DNA of 41,025 nt, from assembly GCA_002869265.1 (NCBI GenBank), contig PKTH01000049.1, positions 1 through 41,025 of the forward strand, given 5' to 3'. The notes beneath the pieces are model-generated. The model saw nothing but the letters and a program-made list of their open reading frames with translations, had not been told where the DNA came from and ran no database searches. Positions 20,243 through 28,617 of the stretch are shown here, one piece after another. A program made the translations under genes and the position numbers. Position 1 is the stretch's first letter. Each line of letters begins with the position of its first letter. This DNA is from Candidatus Parcubacteria bacterium. GTDB taxonomy: Bacteria; Patescibacteriota; Patescibacteriia; Patescibacteriales; BM507.

Positions 20243-20665
20243 ATGAACAAATTACTACAAACCGTTTCAAAGAAAACTGTTTCTTTGATGGTTTTATTCA
20301 TGCTTTTTGTGCCAGCATTTTTATTTGCTCCAAGCGCTTCAGCAGCGGACATTAATGCTGCAGACCTCTGGGGAGGAAATGATTTCTCTCAAACTGCTTT
20401 TTATAACGAGACTGGACTTGGCAATGCTGACCCTCGTGCTATCGCTGCCTCAGTTATCAAGGTTTTACTTGGATTCCTTGGAATCATTGCTGTCCTTATT
20501 ATCCTCTTTGCTGGTTTCCTCTGGATGACAGCTGCCGGAAATGACGACAAGATCAGTCAAGCGAAAGGCATGATGTCAGCCGGTGTTATCGGTTTGATTA
20601 TCATCTTAGCAGCCTTCGGAATTGCGACATTCGTCATGAATGCTCTAATCACTGCTACTACCTAA
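20243..20665 (+). CDS. Pilin-family protein, array copy 3
   Basis: Near identical to copy 2. Confidence 0.88.
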   Translation: MNKLLQTVSKKTVSLMVLFMLFVPAFLFAPSASAADINAADLWGGNDFSQTAFYNETGLGNADPRAIAASVIKVLLGFLGIIAVLIILFAGFLWMTAAGNDDKISQAKGMMSAGVIGLIIILAAFGIATFVMNALITATT

Positions 20666-20682
20666 ATATTTGAACAAGCTTT

Positions 20683-21108
20683 ATGAAAATAATAACTTCA
20701 AAACTAGCAAGATTTATTTCAATAAGTGTTTTATTGTTTAGTTTACTTCTGCCTAGCCTTTTCTTCGTTCCTAGTGTTTCTGCTGGAGACATTACAGCTG
20801 GAGATCTTTGGGGAGGTGACGACTTTTCACAACAAGATTTTTACGATGAAACTGGACTTGGCAATGCTGACCCTCGTGCTATCGCAGCCTCAGTTATCAA
20901 GGTTCTGCTCGGATTCCTAGGAATCATTGCCGTTCTTATTGTTCTCTACGCTGGCTTCCTCTGGATGACAGCTGCTGGAAATGATGATAAAATATCAAAA
21001 GCAAAAAGCATGATGACAGCGGGCGTTATTGGAATGGTTATCGTCTTGGCAGCCTTTGGAATTGCTACATTCGTTATGAATGCGCTTGTTACAGCAACAA
21101 CCGCTTAA
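20683..21108 (+). CDS. Pilin-family protein, array copy 4
   Basis: DLWGGDDFSQQDFYDETGLGNADPRAIAASVIKVLLGFLGIIAV. Confidence 0.88.
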   Translation: MKIITSKLARFISISVLLFSLLLPSLFFVPSVSAGDITAGDLWGGDDFSQQDFYDETGLGNADPRAIAASVIKVLLGFLGIIAVLIVLYAGFLWMTAAGNDDKISKAKSMMTAGVIGMVIVLAAFGIATFVMNALVTATTA

Positions 21109-21137
21109 AGAATAATTTCTTCAAATAAAACAAAGCT

Positions 21138-21530
21138 ATGAAAAAAATATTTTCCAAAACATTCTTACCTATTTTCATAGCTTTGTTTTTATTTTCCCCT
21201 TTCCTTTCTTTACAAGTTAATGCCACAGCGCTACAAGAGGCGAAAAATAAAATGCAAACCTCAGCCGATACTGCAAAGCTGGCTACAGATGCAGCTAGTT
21301 CTAATATCTCAAGTAAGGTTGGTAGTATTATTGGTATAGTGCTTTCCTTTGTTGGTGTTATTTTCCTAATCCTTATTATTTATGCAGGATTCACTTGGAT
21401 GCTTGCCCGTGGGAACGAATCAGAGGTTCTCAAGGCCAAGAATCTAATGTATGACGCTGTCATAGGTCTAATAATAATAATGGCCGCTTATGCCATCACC
21501 GCCTTTGTTGGCTCTAAAATAGCTAAATAA
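21138..21530 (+). CDS. Pilin-family protein, array copy 5 (divergent)
   Basis: Signal peptide; IYAGFTWMLARGNESEVLKAKNLMYDAVIGLIIIMAAYAITAFV. Confidence 0.85.
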   Translation: MKKIFSKTFLPIFIALFLFSPFLSLQVNATALQEAKNKMQTSADTAKLATDAASSNISSKVGSIIGIVLSFVGVIFLILIIYAGFTWMLARGNESEVLKAKNLMYDAVIGLIIIMAAYAITAFVGSKIAK

Positions 21531-21919
21531 TGTTTTATTTTTCAAAAACGATAACAACTTTTGTTTTTCCTCTTTTTTTGCTTTTGTCATTTCATTCTAC
21601 TCCAACCCTAGCAAAAGAGGCTTTTAATACTAGCTTAAAATCTGCCGGAATTGAGTCTGGTCACATCACCTCAGTGGACACTGCAGACGACAAAGATATT
21701 TACTATTACATATCTGCATCGATAAAAGCTCTTTTAAGTCTTTTAGGCATAGTCTTCCTTGGCTTAATTATCTTTGGAGGTTATACTTGGTTTATGGCCA
21801 GAGGGAACGAAACAGAGGTGGGAAAAGCAAAAGAAACATTATATAGAGCAATTATTGGATTAATCATCCTTTTATCCGCCTATGCAATAACAGCCTTTGT
21901 AGGCACCAAATTGAAATAA
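21530..21919 (+). CDS. Pilin-family protein, array copy 6 (divergent)
   Basis: FGGYTWFMARGNETEVGKAKETLYRAIIGLIILLSAYAITAFV; start overlaps previous stop. Confidence 0.85.
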   Translation: MFYFSKTITTFVFPLFLLLSFHSTPTLAKEAFNTSLKSAGIESGHITSVDTADDKDIYYYISASIKALLSLLGIVFLGLIIFGGYTWFMARGNETEVGKAKETLYRAIIGLIILLSAYAITAFVGTKLK

Positions 21920-21920
21920 T

Positions 21921-22364
21921 ATGAAAATACTAAAAATTCTTATTCTTCTAATTTTCACATTCTCTTTTTTTAATGTACCAGCTGTTCAGGCTCAAAATCT
22001 TCAGGACGCATTCATAACGAGTGGAGGAAGTATTGATATGGAAACTGGAGCAGCAATACCATCACCCATTTATGCTGTTGGTCAAGAAACTGGCTATAAC
22101 ACATCACAAACCATTGAGTCTATATTAGGAAAGGTTATCCTTGCTCTTCTTTCAGTTTTGGGAATTATCTTTTTAATACTTTTAATTTACGCTGGTTTTC
22201 TCTGGATGACCGCAAGTGGCAATGAATCAAAAGTTGATAAGGCCAGATCTATAATGATCACTTCTGTGATCGGCTTAATTATTGTTCTGTCCGCGTATTC
22301 AATCAGCTATTTTGTACTAAGTTCAGTCCAACAAGAAACCCTTCAATCAACCACAGAAAGTTAA
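21921..22364 (+). CDS. Pilin-family protein, array copy 7 (divergent)
   Basis: IYAGFLWMTASGNESKVDKARSIMITSVIGLIIVLSAYSISYFV. Confidence 0.85.
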   Translation: MKILKILILLIFTFSFFNVPAVQAQNLQDAFITSGGSIDMETGAAIPSPIYAVGQETGYNTSQTIESILGKVILALLSVLGIIFLILLIYAGFLWMTASGNESKVDKARSIMITSVIGLIIVLSAYSISYFVLSSVQQETLQSTTES

Positions 22365-22381
22365 ATATTAATAACTTAAAA

Positions 22382-22789
22382 ATGAAAATCTTAAAAAACC
22401 TTTTATTTTCTATATTTTTAATAATCATCTTAACATTGCCCTTCTTAGTATTTGCAAGCCCTAACCCACTTGGTGAAATGAAACAACTAGCAAACGAAGG
22501 TGGATACACCGTCTCTGGAGTTAGCGAAACTACCATGTCTTCTACTATTGGCACTATTGTCCAAGCCTTCCTGGGATTACTCGGAATTATATTTATTATA
22601 TTAATGGTTTGGGCGGGATATAACTGGATGACAGCTGGGGGAAATGAAGACAAGGTTGCAAAAGCTAGAACAACCATCTATAGAGCAATTATTGGCTTAA
22701 TAATAACTACTTCTTCCTATGCCATTTGGAGATTTATTTTTATGAGACTTTTATACAACACGGCTGGAGTGGCAGAAGGCCCAATCTAA
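22382..22789 (+). CDS. Pilin-family protein, array copy 8 (divergent)
   Basis: VWAGYNWMTAGGNEDKVAKARTTIYRAIIGLIITTSSYAIWRFIF. Confidence 0.85.
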   Translation: MKILKNLLFSIFLIIILTLPFLVFASPNPLGEMKQLANEGGYTVSGVSETTMSSTIGTIVQAFLGLLGIIFIILMVWAGYNWMTAGGNEDKVAKARTTIYRAIIGLIITTSSYAIWRFIFMRLLYNTAGVAEGPI

Positions 22790-22793
22790 TTAT

Positions 22794-23177
22794 ATGAAAA
22801 AAATTTATTTACTTGCCATATTGTTGCTTTTGAAAACAGAGGAATCCTTGGCTAGCGGACCGCTAAATAACGCTCTATCTCCTATGATTTCCCAAACAAG
22901 ATCCTTCCAGGAAACTTCTGGTTTTTCAGAAGCTTCACGAACAACACTATCTGACACAATTGCTTCTGTTGTAAGAGTCTTTCTGGGGCTCCTTGGTATC
23001 ATCTTCGTTGTCCTTATTATTTGGTCAGGTTTTAATTGGATGACTGCCGGAGGAAATGAAGACCAGCTTGCAAAAGCTAAAAAAACAATCACCCGAGCCA
23101 TTATTGGGCTTATTATCACTCTTTCAGCTTACGCTATTACATATTTTGTCTTTAATGCCCTCGGTGATGCTACTTAA
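22794..23177 (+). CDS. Pilin-family protein, array copy 9 (divergent)
   Basis: IWSGFNWMTAGGNEDQLAKAKKTITRAIIGLIITLSAYAITYFVF. Confidence 0.85.
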   Translation: MKKIYLLAILLLLKTEESLASGPLNNALSPMISQTRSFQETSGFSEASRTTLSDTIASVVRVFLGLLGIIFVVLIIWSGFNWMTAGGNEDQLAKAKKTITRAIIGLIITLSAYAITYFVFNALGDAT

Positions 23178-23197
23178 TTACTTTATTTTTCAAATAT

Positions 23198-23226
23198 AAA
23201 ACAGACGCAATTGAGTCTGTTTTTTA
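23198..23226. terminator. Intrinsic terminator closing the pilin array
   Basis: AAAACAGAC...GTCTGTTTTTT. Confidence 0.85.
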
Positions 23227-23234
23227 ATATATTA

Positions 23235-23534
23235 TTACCCTTTAAACATTTTAAGAATCTCCTCCGTGTCCTTTAAATCCTCTTCTGTCATATCCAACTT
23301 AATTCTATTTCTTCTTAGTTTATTCATTTCTAGTCTAATTGTATTTGAATCAATTCGATGATATTTTTTTAACTTTTCAACATATTTTTCTATTACTCCA
23401 AATATTACATCCTGATTTCCTTTATCCAAATTTTTGTATTTAGATTTATAGCGAAGAAGGTCATCAAAGTTTCTTCGCAAAAATTTCTTAGGTGTATGAT
23501 CAATATTTTCAAAAAATTTTTCTAAATTCATCAT
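23235..23534 (-). CDS. Small basic protein of unknown function
   Basis: Intact 99-aa ORF, 1-nt gap from trpS on the same strand. Confidence 0.6.
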   Translation of the reverse strand: MMNLEKFFENIDHTPKKFLRRNFDDLLRYKSKYKNLDKGNQDVIFGVIEKYVEKLKKYHRIDSNTIRLEMNKLRRNRIKLDMTEEDLKDTEEILKMFKG

Positions 23535-23535
23535 A

Positions 23536-24516
23536 TTAATTTAGGCCCATTATTTTTTTAGTTCTTTTATATGTCTCTGTAGCAATCGGCTTTATCTTTT
23601 TGGCGCCGTTTGTCAAAATCCCCCTGACTTCTTCATCTGATATCGCGTTGTACTTTTCCTGAAAACTAATAAGAAATTGTTTTACAATCTCTGCCAAGTC
23701 TTTTTTGAAATCTCCATAGCCCTTACCTTCATATCTCTTAACTATATCAGCAATACTTTCTTCGTTTAAAAGAGAATAAACATTTAAAAGATTGGAAACA
23801 CCTGGCTTTTTCTCTTTTTCATACTTAATTATTCCATCATTGTCTGTAACTGCCTTCATTATCTTTTTGGCTGCCTTTTCAGGATCATCGGTTAGGGCTA
23901 TATAGTTTAGGGTAGAGCTGGCACTCTTGCTCATTTTTTTTGTCGGATCATCAAGCCCCATTATTCTAGCTCCTTCTTTGTTCACCCTTACGTCTGGCAC
24001 CTTAAAAGTTTCGCCAAATTGGTGATTAAATCTTTTTGCCAAATCACGAGCAAGTTCAACATGTTGTTTTTGATCTTCACCAACAGGAACCACATCAGTA
24101 TCATACAAAATAATGTCTGATGTCATAAGAACTGGATAATCAAAAAGACCAACTCCAATATTTTCATTCTCCCCTCCTTTGTCTTTAAATTGAGTCATTT
24201 TATATAAATCAGACATCCTGGTAACTGTGTTTAGAATCCAAGCTAGTTCTGCGTGTTCAGAAATATCTGATTGCTGGAAAATTACAGATTTTTTTGGATC
24301 AATCCCTGATGCAATATATATCTTTGCTATTTCAATTACTTTTTTCCTCAACTCTTCTGGATTTTGCTTTATAGTTATTGCATGCAAATCAACTACACAG
24401 AAAATACTTTCATATTTTTCCTGCATTTCTACCCACTGTTTAATGGCTCCTAAATAATTACCCAAATGAAGATCGCCGCTGGGCTGAACTCCTGAAAAAA
24501 CTCTTTTTTTATTCAT
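23536..24516 (-). CDS. trpS: Tryptophanyl-tRNA synthetase
   Basis: RVFSGVQPSGDLHLGNYLGAI; KMSKS motif (KKMSKSASS). Confidence 0.96.
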   Translation of the reverse strand: MNKKRVFSGVQPSGDLHLGNYLGAIKQWVEMQEKYESIFCVVDLHAITIKQNPEELRKKVIEIAKIYIASGIDPKKSVIFQQSDISEHAELAWILNTVTRMSDLYKMTQFKDKGGENENIGVGLFDYPVLMTSDIILYDTDVVPVGEDQKQHVELARDLAKRFNHQFGETFKVPDVRVNKEGARIMGLDDPTKKMSKSASSTLNYIALTDDPEKAAKKIMKAVTDNDGIIKYEKEKKPGVSNLLNVYSLLNEESIADIVKRYEGKGYGDFKKDLAEIVKQFLISFQEKYNAISDEEVRGILTNGAKKIKPIATETYKRTKKIMGLN

Positions 24517-24572
24517 ATTTATTGATTATTATCACTAATATTATTATAAATGCTAGAGAGCTAAAAGACAAG

Positions 24573-24599
24573 AAAAAGCGCCCCTTTTGCTGGGGCGCT
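24573..24599 (-). terminator. Intrinsic terminator after the GGDEF gene
   Basis: Minus strand AGCGCCCC-agcaaaa-GGGGCGCT then T-run. Confidence 0.85.
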
Positions 24600-24604
24600 G
24601 ATAT

Positions 24605-25270
24605 TTAGCGACGACGGTCTTTTGTGGATTTATCATCCCTCATCATTCCATCAACTCTCTTTAACATTGTTTCAAAATTCTCTTCATCTTTCTTAAAAAC
24701 CTGGCCAACGCTTACTCCAAATTGAAAATCTTTTGGAATGTTGTGTCTTTCACCTAGCCTATAAACTTCTCTTCTTAACCTTTCCAAAAATGAGTCAAGA
24801 TCCTTTTCTAACATCTCTGGCATCAATACTAGAAATTCATCCCCTCCAACCCTGTAAACCTGATCGCCGGGGCGATCAGCTTCACTACTTCTTGTAGTGT
24901 TTTTCAAAAGATCAACAAAATCAACCAAAATTTTATCTCCCTTTGTATGACCAATTTTATCATTCACTAATTTAAATGAATCTAGGTCAAAATATAGAGC
25001 GCAAAGTGGGTGGTTGACTGTGACTGAATGAAAAAACAGAGTCTCTGCATTTTCTTTGAGATATCTTCTATTCCTTGCACCAGTTAGAGGGTCAATGCCA
25101 AGCTCTTTTTCTACACAACATAACTCATTTCTAACTTCTGACATTTTTTCATTATAGTGCTCAGCCAGAGTTCTAATGGTTCTCTTTAGCTCCTTTACTC
25201 GAAAAGAATGGAAAACATACAATAAAACCAAGCACACTCCCAATAAGACGTTTAAATATACAGAAATCAT
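24605..25270 (-). CDS. Membrane-anchored diguanylate cyclase (GGDEF)
   Basis: N-terminal TM; RPGDQVYRVGGDEF with RxxD I-site 5 aa before GGDEF; DPLTGARNRRYL; SD AAAAGGAG. Confidence 0.9.
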   Translation of the reverse strand: MISVYLNVLLGVCLVLLYVFHSFRVKELKRTIRTLAEHYNEKMSEVRNELCCVEKELGIDPLTGARNRRYLKENAETLFFHSVTVNHPLCALYFDLDSFKLVNDKIGHTKGDKILVDFVDLLKNTTRSSEADRPGDQVYRVGGDEFLVLMPEMLEKDLDSFLERLRREVYRLGERHNIPKDFQFGVSVGQVFKKDEENFETMLKRVDGMMRDDKSTKDRRR

Positions 25271-25361
25271 ACATGGGTCTCCTTTTTATGTGGCAAAAAA
25301 TCTGATATAATTTCAAATAGCTACACAAACACTAACATATTTTACTAATTTTGTCAATATT

Positions 25362-26177
25362 ATGATCAATTTTCTTCACTCCTTTAACCCAAACCCCGTC
25401 TTATTTGATTTAGGTCCTTTTACAATATATTGGTACGGTTTTTTTATAGTGATTGGGATGATGCTCGGTATTGTCATAACCCTAAAATTAGCTAAAATGT
25501 TTAAAATTAGCGAAAATATAGTAATGGACCTTGCGTTTTGGTTAATAATTTTTTCAATCATTGGTGCAAGAATTTATCACATAATCCTTCAATTCTCTTA
25601 CTATCTTCAAAATCCACTTCAAGTATTTATGATTTGGAACGGTGGAATTGCTATACATGGCGCTATAATCGCTGGACTTTTAACAATTTATTATTTCTCT
25701 AGGAAATACAAACTTTCTTTCTTGAAAATTTCGGCTATTATCGCACCTAGTCTTGCTCTCGCCCAAGCGATCGGTAGGTGGGGAAATTATTTCAACCAAG
25801 AGCTCTTTGGAAAACCAACAAGCCTGCCCTGGGGGATACCCATAAGCTCCGTGAGTTTGCCAGCAGATTTTGTTGGTAACTTATACTTTCACCCAACTTT
25901 TCTTTACGAGAGCCTCGGAAATCTATTAATTTTTGCAATATTAATTCTAATAATTTTCTTCATCAAAAAGAAAGACAGACTTAAGCTAGAATACATACCT
26001 TTCATTTACCTTATGCTTTATTCCTCTCTTCGAATTGCTACTGAGTTTATCAGAATAGACCAAACACCTGTTATTTTTGGATTTCGCTTCCCTCAACTCA
26101 TTAGCACAATTATAATTATTCTCTCAGTTTATTTCCTTTACAGAGAAACAAAAAGGGCGCCTATTGAAAAAAACTAG
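25362..26177 (+). CDS. lgt: Prolipoprotein diacylglyceryl transferase
   Basis: IYWYGFFIVIG, IGARIYH, GGIAIHGAIIAG, GRWGNYFNQELFG. Confidence 0.96.
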   Translation: MINFLHSFNPNPVLFDLGPFTIYWYGFFIVIGMMLGIVITLKLAKMFKISENIVMDLAFWLIIFSIIGARIYHIILQFSYYLQNPLQVFMIWNGGIAIHGAIIAGLLTIYYFSRKYKLSFLKISAIIAPSLALAQAIGRWGNYFNQELFGKPTSLPWGIPISSVSLPADFVGNLYFHPTFLYESLGNLLIFAILILIIFFIKKKDRLKLEYIPFIYLMLYSSLRIATEFIRIDQTPVIFGFRFPQLISTIIIILSVYFLYRETKRAPIEKN

Positions 26178-26253
26178 TCTTTGTGTTACTATAGTCTCAT
26201 TGCTCTCACATTTACGTGAAATTTAGAAATTAATTTTGAATCACAAACCCAAT

Positions 26254-26517
26254 ATGGCTAATACAAAATCAGCTAAAAAGGAATTAAGAAAAAGCTCAAA
26301 GAAAGAGGCTTACAACAAAAAAATTAAAGACAATGTTAAAAGCTTAGTAAAAAGAAGCAAGAAAGCTATTGAAGCAAAAGATGAAAAAGCAAAAGACTTA
26401 GTAGCTTCAGCACTTAAAAGCCTAGATAAAGCAGCTCAGAAAGGAGTTATCAAAAAGAACACCAAAGACAGAAAGAAATCTAGACTTCATAAAGCCTTAA
26501 ACAAATCAACAAAATAA
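26254..26517 (+). CDS. rpsT: Small ribosomal subunit protein bS20
   Basis: MANTKSAKKELRKSSKK...KGVIKKNTKDRKKSRLHKALN. Confidence 0.93.
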   Translation: MANTKSAKKELRKSSKKEAYNKKIKDNVKSLVKRSKKAIEAKDEKAKDLVASALKSLDKAAQKGVIKKNTKDRKKSRLHKALNKSTK

Positions 26518-26543
26518 AAAAAGAGCCGCAAGGCTCTTTTTTA
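26517..26543. terminator. Intrinsic terminator after rpsT
   Basis: AAAAAAGAGCC-gcaa-GGCTCTTTTTT. Confidence 0.85.
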
Positions 26544-26555
26544 AATTTCAAAAGT

Positions 26556-27374
26556 TTATTCGCTTTTTTCTTTTTCAGGAAATTCACCTGACAAAGCTTT
26601 TCTGATTATTTCTTTTGTTTGCTCGGAAAAGTCTGCCCCCAGCATCCAGTTCAAGAAGCCAGGCTCTGTTTCTGCTACTTTTTTAAGAGGGTTGTCTTTA
26701 AACTTAGAGAAAGCAAAAAAGGCCTCACCATCTCTCCAATAAAACTTTCTATCACCATCTACAAATCGATCCATATTCGAGTTCCCATGAATTTTTTTGA
26801 TATATTCACTATCAAGAATGTCTTTATACATCTCTATTTGTTTTGTAAGAATTTCTGCTGTGACCTCTACATCTGCCAGGGCGTTGTGAGCATCAACATG
26901 CTCTTTTCCACAATAAAATTTATAAGCAGCGGATAGAGTTCTCTTTTCCATTTCATGATAAATGGTTTTTGAATCAATAATATCTTCTGAGCTGTATTCA
27001 AAATCCATTCCCACCCTCACAAATTCTCTTTTAAGAAGAGGGAGGTCAAAGCTAATAACATTAAAACCACTATAATAACAGTTAGCAAAAATGTCCCAAA
27101 ATTCTTGGGCCCTGTCCTTAAAGGTTGGTTGCCCAGCAACTTGTTCGTCTGTAATTCCGTGGACAGCCATAGATTCTTCTGAAATCTTCATTTCTGGGTT
27201 GAGGTAAATATCTTCTTTTACCACTTTCCCGTTTGGAAATATTTTAATATAAGCGAGCTCTACTATTCTATCCATAGTCATTATTAACCCGGTTGTTTCT
27301 AAATCAAAAATTATAACTGGCTTATCTAGGTCTAATTGATCAAAAATAACCTTGTATTTGTTCATGTTTTCCAT
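26556..27374 (-). CDS. DnaQ-like 3'-5' exonuclease
   Basis: VIIFDLETTGL, FNVISFDLPLL, DAHNALADVEVT. Confidence 0.88.
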   Translation of the reverse strand: MENMNKYKVIFDQLDLDKPVIIFDLETTGLIMTMDRIVELAYIKIFPNGKVVKEDIYLNPEMKISEESMAVHGITDEQVAGQPTFKDRAQEFWDIFANCYYSGFNVISFDLPLLKREFVRVGMDFEYSSEDIIDSKTIYHEMEKRTLSAAYKFYCGKEHVDAHNALADVEVTAEILTKQIEMYKDILDSEYIKKIHGNSNMDRFVDGDRKFYWRDGEAFFAFSKFKDNPLKKVAETEPGFLNWMLGADFSEQTKEIIRKALSGEFPEKEKSE

Positions 27375-27469
27375 ATTTTTTCTCTTATTTTTTCTACTAG
27401 TATGATATCATAGAGGTAGATATTAATAAACTCGTTTTTTAAAAACCCATCACTAAAAAAGGAGTCTTT

Positions 27470-27646
27470 ATGCAAGTATTCTTAGAGCGTTCTGATTTAA
27501 AAGGTGCAAGTAATGAAAAGCCCACCTCAACTCTAAATCTGAAAGATTTTAATCCTCACGCACAGAACGTGATCAAAGCGGCTGGCGAAGCAACCTATAA
27601 AGATGGTAATGACTCTATTAGAATCGCTCTTTTTTATTCTTCCTGA
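27470..27646 (+). CDS. 58-aa small protein MQVFLERSDLKGASNEKPTSTLNLKDFNPHAQNVIKAAGEATYKDGNDSIRIALFYSS, not in the supplied ORF track
   Basis: Strong SD AAAAAAGGAG 6 nt upstream of ATG and a dedicated terminator just after the stop. Confidence 0.6.
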   Translation: MQVFLERSDLKGASNEKPTSTLNLKDFNPHAQNVIKAAGEATYKDGNDSIRIALFYSS

Positions 27647-27651
27647 AAAAA

Positions 27652-27680
27652 AACCCCAGCACTCGCTGGGGTTCTTTTTT
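27652..27680 (+). terminator. Intrinsic terminator of the 58-aa ORF
   Basis: AACCCCAGC-actc-GCTGGGGTT then T-run. Confidence 0.85.
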
Positions 27681-27682
27681 TG

Positions 27683-27767
27683 CGGAGAAGGAGGGATTCG
27701 AACCCTCGGAACTTTGACATTCAACGCTTTTCGAGAGCGCCCCGTTCAACCACTCCGGCACCTCTCC
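27683..27767 (-). tRNA. tRNA-Ser (CGA)
   Basis: Class II cloverleaf with long variable arm; anticodon loop CTCGAAA; GGTTCGAATCC T-arm. Confidence 0.95.
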
Positions 27768-27769
27768 TT

Positions 27770-28615
27770 TTATTTTAATTCATCTAAAAGTTCAATAACA
27801 TAATCCATTTTCCCGTCATTTAAAATTACCACATCATATGCACCCTTATAATCATCCAGTCTTTCATCAACTTTTTCATTTAAAAAACCGATCTTTAATA
27901 TATCTTCATGAAAAAAACTATTAGCCATTTTTTCATCTTCATAACTATCGCCAAGTAACATTATATTTTTCTTCTTACCGTTTATGTTCTTAAGTTCAGA
28001 CATGTGCTCTTTGGCGGCCAAGTATTTATTGGTAGTTGTTATAACTGGCTCCCTTGATCCCACAGCCATGCCTTTTTCATCAAACTCAATATAGTTTGTA
28101 ATAATTTTTGTGTTTTTATAAAAAACCTTATTTTTTTCAAGATAATCGTCTATCACAAAACCAAGACCTGAAGCCGAAATAATGACTAGTGGAATATTGT
28201 TTTCATGTAAGTCTGTCATAAATTCGATAGCCCCATCACGAAATCCAGCTTTTCTTTTTTTGACCATCTCATCAACCACCCGTGTATTTAATCCGTAATC
28301 AATAAAATATTGATTATGTGTTCGCCACCATTCCTCCATTTTTGCATTTTTTTCTTCAAAAGAAATAGTCATGTCTATTTCATAGGGGTGATATTTTTCA
28401 AATAATCCTCTGGCCTTTTTGGTATATTCCTCCCCTAAATAACCCTCTTCTCTTAACATTTGCACTAAGCTAAGAACCTTGTGAGTCTCTGAAAAATGTT
28501 TTGTTAGAGTCCTGTCAAAGTCACTTACAACAAACAAACTATCTATTCCGTCTTCAAGTATTCTTTCTTTTTTTCTTTTTAATTTTTCCTTGTTAGATAT
28601 TACTATGTCGCTCAT
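27770..28615 (-). CDS. HAD-superfamily UMPH-1-like (cytosolic 5'-nucleotidase III-like) phosphatase
   Basis: VVSDFDRTLT, WWRTHNQYFIDYGL, IISASGLGFVIDDYL, MLLGDSYEDEKMA. Confidence 0.75.
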   Translation of the reverse strand: MSDIVISNKEKLKRKKERILEDGIDSLFVVSDFDRTLTKHFSETHKVLSLVQMLREEGYLGEEYTKKARGLFEKYHPYEIDMTISFEEKNAKMEEWWRTHNQYFIDYGLNTRVVDEMVKKRKAGFRDGAIEFMTDLHENNIPLVIISASGLGFVIDDYLEKNKVFYKNTKIITNYIEFDEKGMAVGSREPVITTTNKYLAAKEHMSELKNINGKKKNIMLLGDSYEDEKMANSFFHEDILKIGFLNEKVDERLDDYKGAYDVVILNDGKMDYVIELLDELK

Positions 28616-28617
28616 AC

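Noticed and set aside
22303-23119. Antisense ORFs 22303..22677 and 22805..23119 inside pilin genes
   Set aside because: Mirror translation of the conserved pilin core; similarity between them only reflects paralogy of the sense genes.
27533-27803. ORFs 27533..27724 and 27603..27803 across tRNA-Ser
   Set aside because: Translated terminator plus tRNA (GEGGIRTLGTL / VPRVRIPPSP artefact).
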